This document shows, one piece after another, positions 14,333 to 17,530 of a stretch of DNA of 17,530 bases. Source of the stretch: Bacilli bacterium (GTDB taxonomy: Bacteria > Bacillota_I > Bacilli_A > RF39 > UBA660); assembly GCA_017476705.1 (NCBI GenBank), contig JAFUZI010000016.1:1-17530 (forward strand). Reading direction: 5' to 3'. Made by a program: the position numbers and the translations under genes. Each line of letters opens with the position of its first letter. The first letter of the stretch is position 1. A model generated the notes under the pieces. It was not told where the DNA came from. It did no database searches and saw only the letters and a program-made list of their open reading frames with translations.

Positions 14333-14721
14333 GTAGGTATGATGATATAATTAATTTGCCTCATTATGAACTAAAGCATCATAAACGCATGAGCATGGAG
14401 TCTCGTAGCGCTCAGTTTGCGCCTTTTGCAGCTTTAACAGGTTATAATGATGGAATAGTAGAAACCGGAAGAATAACTAGTAAAAAAATAATTCTTACAG
14501 ATGATGAAAAAAACATTTTGGATAGAAAATTAAAAATAGCTATATCGTCAAATAGTTTAATTAAAATAAAATGTTTTGTTCCAGATAAAAGTAAAATGGG
14601 AGGAAAATATATATTTGAAACTGGTTATGTAAAAAAAATAAATAGTAATTTAAAGGAAATTGTATTAACAAATAATGTAAGAATAAAAATATGTAATATT
14701 GTAGATATAATTTTAGATTGA
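14329..14721 (+). CDS. YolD-like protein
   Basis: A 130-residue cytosolic protein of the YolD-like family, almost always encoded next to UvrX-type polymerases. The N-terminal part has YDDIINLPHYELKHHKRMSM, then RSAQFAPFAALTGYNDGI (26-43), the family hallmark. The C-terminal half is a small beta-rich domain. YolD proteins have been proposed to modulate or support their polymerase partner, by analogy to UmuD, but they lack a UmuD-like protease; this role is not proven. Translation is coupled to the polymerase by a 4-bp overlap, with GGGAGG upstream inside that gene. The operon ends at the hairpin starting 14735. Confidence 0.88.
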   Translation: MSRYDDIINLPHYELKHHKRMSMESRSAQFAPFAALTGYNDGIVETGRITSKKIILTDDEKNILDRKLKIAISSNSLIKIKCFVPDKSKMGGKYIFETGYVKKINSNLKEIVLTNNVRIKICNIVDIILD

Positions 14722-14734
14722 CACTTGTTATATA

Positions 14735-14762
14735 AAAATAGTAGATAAAAAGCTACTATTTT
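14735..14762 (+). terminator. Rho-independent terminator of the polymerase/YolD operon
   Basis: A perfect 10-bp stem AAAATAGTAG/CTACTATTTT with an 8-nt loop. The T tract at its end merges into the TG of the next promoter's extended -10. Confidence 0.8.
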
Positions 14763-14770
14763 GTTATAAT
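14762..14770 (+). promoter_or_regulatory. lepB: Extended -10 promoter for signal peptidase
   Basis: TGTTATAAT directly abuts the preceding terminator's T tract. The predicted start near 14777 gives a leader of about 16 nt. TTGACA at 14718-14723 is too far upstream to be its -35. Confidence 0.65.
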
Positions 14771-14780
14771 AATATTATAT

Positions 14781-14786
14781 GGGAGG
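14781..14786 (+). promoter_or_regulatory. Shine-Dalgarno fixing the signal peptidase start at 14793
   Basis: GGGAGG abuts an in-frame ATG at 14787 with no spacer but is 6 nt from ATG 14793, so the second ATG is the likely start. Confidence 0.75.
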
Positions 14787-14792
14787 ATGTTT

Positions 14793-15314
14793 ATGGATTT
14801 TAGAGAAGTAACTGAACTATTTAAAGATACATTTAAATATATATTGGTTGTTGTATTTGTATTTTTATTATTTATTTTTGTTGTTGGGATAGAACAAGTC
14901 GTTGGACCTTCTATGAATCCTACATTAAAAGAAGGAAATGTTATTATTGTCAATAAATTATTATACAGACTAAAAAATATTGAAAGAAATGATATAGTGG
15001 TATTATCACAAGAAGAAAAACATATGATTAAGAGAGTAGTAGGACTACCAGGAGACTATATTGAATATAAGGATAATTATTTATATGTTAATGGTGTTAA
15101 ATATAAAGAAAAATTTATAAAAGATGTTGTAACAGAAGATTTTTCATTAAATGATTTAGGATATGATAAAATTCCAGAAGATATGTATTTAGTACTTGGA
15201 GATAATAGAGAAAATTCCCGTGATAGTAGAAATTATGGCTTAATTAAAAAAGATCAAATTATTGGAAAAGCATGGGCAAAAATATGGCCAATTAAAAATT
15301 TTAAATTATTTTAG
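14793..15314 (+). CDS. lepB: Type I signal peptidase
   Basis: A 173-residue membrane-anchored serine protease of the SipS/LepB (S26) family that removes signal peptides outside the membrane. One transmembrane segment spans about 17-33. Box B, GPSMNPTL (38-45), holds the catalytic Ser40. Boxes C-D, MIKRVVGLPGD (78-88), hold the general base Lys80. Box E, GDNRENSRDSR (137-147), is complete. The size is that of the small Gram-positive type. It has its own promoter and lies just upstream of the riboswitch-controlled surface protein, which has a cleavable-looking signal peptide, so that protein is a plausible but not exclusive client. No strong terminator separates the two; only a short T/A palindrome without a T tract is seen at 15308-15322. 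Confidence 0.95.
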   Translation: MDFREVTELFKDTFKYILVVVFVFLLFIFVVGIEQVVGPSMNPTLKEGNVIIVNKLLYRLKNIERNDIVVLSQEEKHMIKRVVGLPGDYIEYKDNYLYVNGVKYKEKFIKDVVTEDFSLNDLGYDKIPEDMYLVLGDNRENSRDSRNYGLIKKDQIIGKAWAKIWPIKNFKLF

Positions 15315-15324
15315 TGACTAAAAG

Positions 15325-15353
15325 TAGACAAATGTCGAAAAATAGTATATATT
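15325..15353 (+). promoter_or_regulatory. Promoter of the riboswitch/surface-protein transcript
   Basis: TAGACA (15325-15330), a 17-nt spacer, then TATATT (15348-15353). This is the only promoter in the window with a convincing -35. The predicted start is near 15360, just upstream of the riboswitch. Confidence 0.55.
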
Positions 15354-15391
15354 ATTGGTAGAACGAAAGGGCAAACTAGTATATATATTGG
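15343..15391 (+). repeat. Imperfect direct repeat spanning promoter and aptamer 5' strand
   Basis: TAGTATATATTATTGG (15343-15358) and TAGTATATATATTGG (15377-15391) repeat with a 34-nt offset. GGCAAAC follows the first copy after a 10-nt insertion (15370-15376) and overlaps the end of the second as GGCAAAAC (15390-15397). The first copy contains the -10; the second forms the closing strand of the aptamer. Confidence 0.6.
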
Positions 15392-15468
15392 CAAAACTAT
15401 AGAAATATAGTGACGCAAAGCTATAGAACCTAAAATTATTAAATCATGGTAGTCAGCTGCATTTATAC
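15377..15468 (+). ncRNA. c-di-GMP-I (GEMM-I) riboswitch aptamer
   Basis: The conserved core is all present. GGCAAA (15390-15395) is followed by a perfect 6-bp helix ACTATA/TATAGT capped by a GAAA tetraloop (15396-15411), then GACGCAAAGC (15412-15421), the strongest GEMM-I signature. A second arm follows with a tetraloop-receptor-like pair CCTAAA (15429-15434) and CATGG (15445-15449), then GTAGTCAGCTGC (15449-15460). The closing P1 helix is probably GTATATAT (15379-15386) with ATTTATAC (15461-15468), one T-T mismatch. The two Gs before CAAA favour c-di-GMP over the cGAMP-binding variant class, but this needs alignment. The P1 3' strand is also the left arm of the following terminator. Confidence 0.92.
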
Positions 15469-15489
15469 AAATAGTATAGATGCTTTTTT
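15459..15489 (+). terminator. Riboswitch-controlled intrinsic terminator
   Basis: A 10-bp stem GCATTTATAC (15459-15468) / GTATAGATGC (15474-15483) with one G-T pair and a 5-nt loop, then six T. Its left arm overlaps the aptamer P1 3' strand, so the two folds exclude each other. Confidence 0.88.
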
Positions 15490-15510
15490 GTTTATAAAGG
15501 GAGGATTTAT

Positions 15511-17530
15511 ATGAACAAAAAAAGAATTTTCGGAATTGTTCTATTTATTTTGATTGGATTTTTTATGTTTACTTTTGCCAATCCAAATGAAGAGATAAAT
15601 GACGAAGATACAAAACCTAAAGCAGAAGAAAAAATTAAAAAAGATAATAATGAAGAAACTGCCTTAGAACCTGTTGCAGAAATACCAGTACCAATAACAG
15701 TAGTTAATACTGAGGCAAATATAAATTTACCAACTGAAAACAATATACCAAATATTCAACCAGTTGATAATACAAAAGAAATAGAAAAAGCTTTAGAATT
15801 AGAAAATGCTAAAGGTAAAGCTATAGAAGAATTAGAAGACTATAAAAAAGATTATAATTATACTGATCCAAAAGCAAGAGATGAAATTGTTAAAGAATAT
15901 ACTGATGCTATCAAAAATGCTAAAGATATAACTGACGTTGATAGACTTCTAAATGATGCTGAGACAAAAATTGATGAATTAGTAAAAGAAGATTTAACAA
16001 ATTATATCAATGCAGCAATTAACAATATTAAAAAATATGCACTAGATGATGAAAAATACATTTCTGAAATAAAAGATGAAAAAAGTAATGGCATTGGTAA
16101 ATTAGAAACAATAAAAGAAACAGATTTGAAAGATATTGATTATAAAAATATCAAAAATGAAATAGATGGAATAGTAGAAGTAACTAATGATAATATAGAT
16201 GAAATAATTACTAATAAAACATTTAAAGTAACATTTGTTGGTAAAAATAATGTTAAAGAAGAAAAAACAGTTAAATACAAAGAAACTGCAATAGCTCCAA
16301 CAACAGATAAATTTATAAACCCTGTTTATAAAGATGTAACATATAAATTTACAAAATGGGATAAAGAATTTACTGAAATAAAAGGTGATTTAACAGTTAC
16401 TGCAGAATATCAAATAGTTAATATTAAAGCAACTATTTATCTTAATAATAAAGAAATACCTAATCCAAAAACTAAAACAGTAACTGGTGCATATACTAAA
16501 CTTGGAACTGTTAATTTAAAACTTGATAGTGAGAAAATTAATAATAGTATATTAAAAGATAAAAATGCAAATGTTTATACAAATGATGATTTTGATATTA
16601 CAACTTTATTTAATGGTAATCCTAATATTCCAGCACTTGAAAATAAATATGATTATTATGAATTTTATGTTGTAAAATTTGTATCAGGAAGTCAAGCTGG
16701 AATTCATATCGATTGTGTTAAAAAACATGATAGTGCACAAGAAGAATTAGATAAGTTAAATGATGCTAAAGAAAGACTTAATGATTTAATCAATAGTTTA
16801 CCTAAAAATTGTAATGAAACATATACAAGTACTACTTGTAGTGCTTTAGATGAAGCAGTAAATAATTCTAAAAATGCATCAACACTTACTGAAATTGAAA
16901 ATGCAATTAGTGAAATAACTAATGCAAAAAATAACTTAGTTGAAATTGTTTTAGATCATATTGCATTAACATTAAATAGTGATACTTATTATTTAAATGG
17001 TGAAGCTGCCACTTTAAAAGTAGAAGCATTCTATAATGATAAAGATGGTGAAATTAATAATTATAAAGTTGTAACTGCATTTGATAATACAAGTGTAGGA
17101 AGTAGAGAAGTAAAAGTATCTTATACATTTAATGGTGTAACTAAAGAAGCTAGTGCTACTTATAAAGTTATTTATACAAATGAACAATTAAATGCTAAAA
17201 CAAAATATATTAATCCATCAATTGATTGGCATTTAGAATGGTCAAAAACAAGTTGGTGGCCACATGCTCCTTATATAAGTGGAATTGGATTTACAATTAG
17301 CTTTAGTAATATTGCTGAAGATGTAGAAGCAGCATATATTCATAAAACTACACAAAATATATTTACAAACAATGATCAAGTAATAAAATTAAATAAAACA
17401 AATGATAAAAATATCTTCAATGTAAGTTTCAGCGATTATAGTAAATTATGGGGTAATAATACATTATTTGCTGGACAATATGTTTATGTAACATATAAAA
17501 TTGGTGATCAAACATATACACAAAGATATA
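15511..17530 (+). CDS. Large secreted multidomain surface protein (adhesin-like), 3'-truncated by window edge
   Basis: The frame is open from ATG 15511 (GGGAGG 6 nt upstream) to the window end, 673 residues visible. Residues 1-23 form a signal peptide with a likely cut after FTFA. Residues 24-90 are an acidic, Pro-containing linker. Helical, Lys/Glu-rich FIVAR-like segments lie at about 90-165 and 408-478, with a further helical stretch at about 165-230. Residues 237-301 (TFKVTFVGKNNV ... FTKWDKEFTEIKGDLTVTAEY) resemble the Listeria-Bacteroides/InlB B-type repeat. Residues 482-553 look like a bacterial Ig-like domain ending SVGSREVKVSYTFNGV. A Trp-rich segment (573-583) follows, then a beta-rich region. 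Cell-wall or membrane anchor, if any, lies beyond the window. No enzyme motif is seen. Adhesion is inferred from architecture and from control by the c-di-GMP riboswitch directly upstream. Confidence 0.88.
   Translation, partial: MNKKRIFGIVLFILIGFFMFTFANPNEEINDEDTKPKAEEKIKKDNNEETALEPVAEIPVPITVVNTEANINLPTENNIPNIQPVDNTKEIEKALELENAKGKAIEELEDYKKDYNYTDPKARDEIVKEYTDAIKNAKDITDVDRLLNDAETKIDELVKEDLTNYINAAINNIKKYALDDEKYISEIKDEKSNGIGKLETIKETDLKDIDYKNIKNEIDGIVEVTNDNIDEIITNKTFKVTFVGKNNVKEEKTVKYKETAIAPTTDKFINPVYKDVTYKFTKWDKEFTEIKGDLTVTAEYQIVNIKATIYLNNKEIPNPKTKTVTGAYTKLGTVNLKLDSEKINNSILKDKNANVYTNDDFDITTLFNGNPNIPALENKYDYYEFYVVKFVSGSQAGIHIDCVKKHDSAQEELDKLNDAKERLNDLINSLPKNCNETYTSTTCSALDEAVNNSKNASTLTEIENAISEITNAKNNLVEIVLDHIALTLNSDTYYLNGEAATLKVEAFYNDKDGEINNYKVVTAFDNTSVGSREVKVSYTFNGVTKEASATYKVIYTNEQLNAKTKYINPSIDWHLEWSKTSWWPHAPYISGIGFTISFSNIAEDVEAAYIHKTTQNIFTNNDQVIKLNKTNDKNIFNVSFSDYSKLWGNNTLFAGQYVYVTYKIGDQTYTQRY

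Noticed and set aside
14756..14953. Antisense open frame over the signal peptidase start and promoter
   Set aside because: Crosses a terminator and promoter and gives a Thr/Asn-rich product with no motif.
15308..15322. TTTTAGTGACTAAAA palindrome as a lepB terminator
   Set aside because: Tiny loop, AT-only ends and no T tract; unlikely to terminate well.
15361..15397. A second, complete tandem c-di-GMP aptamer
   Set aside because: Only the GGGCAAAC-like 5' part is repeated; the GAAA helix and GACGCAAAGC occur once.
15507..15743. Antisense open frame at the start of the surface-protein gene
   Set aside because: The sense frame is open for 673 codons with signal peptide, ribosome site and riboswitch; the antisense product is a Ser/Phe-rich shadow.
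1..17530. Mobile element, CRISPR, prophage or tRNA/rRNA in the window
   Set aside because: No transposase, integrase, terminal repeats, regular spaced repeats or cloverleaf-like sequence seen; base and codon use look uniform.

Overview
The window is one 17.5-kb stretch of very AT-rich, gene-dense chromosome. Coding sequence is crowded with AAA, AAT, TTA and ATA codons. TGG is used for Trp and TGA acts as a true stop (for example at 2082-2084 and 6214-6216), so the standard bacterial code applies. Gene order is Bacillota-like. ireB-ruvX-DUF1292-mltG-O-methyltransferase (1845-4441) matches the Bacillus yrzL-yrrK-yrzB-yrrL-yrrM block, and murG-murB-divIB (5137-7804) matches the tail of the Bacillus dcw cluster. 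Extreme AT content, tiny intergenic gaps and an NfnAB-type oxidoreductase suggest an uncultured, probably host-associated anaerobic or fermentative low-GC Bacillota, perhaps a deep Bacilli/Erysipelotrichia-like lineage. That placement is inference.

Layout. 1-410: 3' end of a DUF4825-like protein, closed by a terminator. 454-1791: a two-gene unit of membrane-anchored enzymes (DUF1287 NlpC/P60-like protein and alpha/beta hydrolase). 1845-4441: the ireB to trmR-like operon (cell-wall control, RNA processing, peptidoglycan strand termination, tRNA methylation), ending in a bidirectional terminator. 4467-5000 (minus): a lone coiled-coil membrane protein of unknown function. 5137-9458: murG-murB-divIB-diacylglycerol kinase-CmpB-like membrane protein. 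9508-11686: the two subunits of an Nfn/Sud-type flavin-FeS oxidoreductase. 11727-12764: PPP-type metallophosphatase. 12848-14721: Y-family polymerase plus YolD-like protein, with a possible LexA operator. 14793-15314: signal peptidase I. 15325-15489: promoter, c-di-GMP-I (GEMM-I) riboswitch and intrinsic terminator. 15511-end: a large secreted surface protein that runs off the window.

The most interesting system is the last. A well-formed GEMM-I aptamer is wired to an intrinsic terminator in front of a multidomain, adhesin-like exported protein. The aptamer closing strand and the terminator 3' strand carry the same heptamer and compete for the same partner, which predicts an ON switch (c-di-GMP permits expression). 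The 5' part of the aptamer also looks partly duplicated, with the upstream copy lying over the promoter -10.

A second window-wide theme is extreme compaction. Six or seven promoters use an extended -10 (TGnTATAAT-like) with no clear -35, placed right behind the previous gene's terminator. They predict 5' leaders of only about 10-16 nt that begin at or next to the Shine-Dalgarno sequence. No tRNA, rRNA, CRISPR array, insertion sequence or gene-free stretch above 300 bases was seen.
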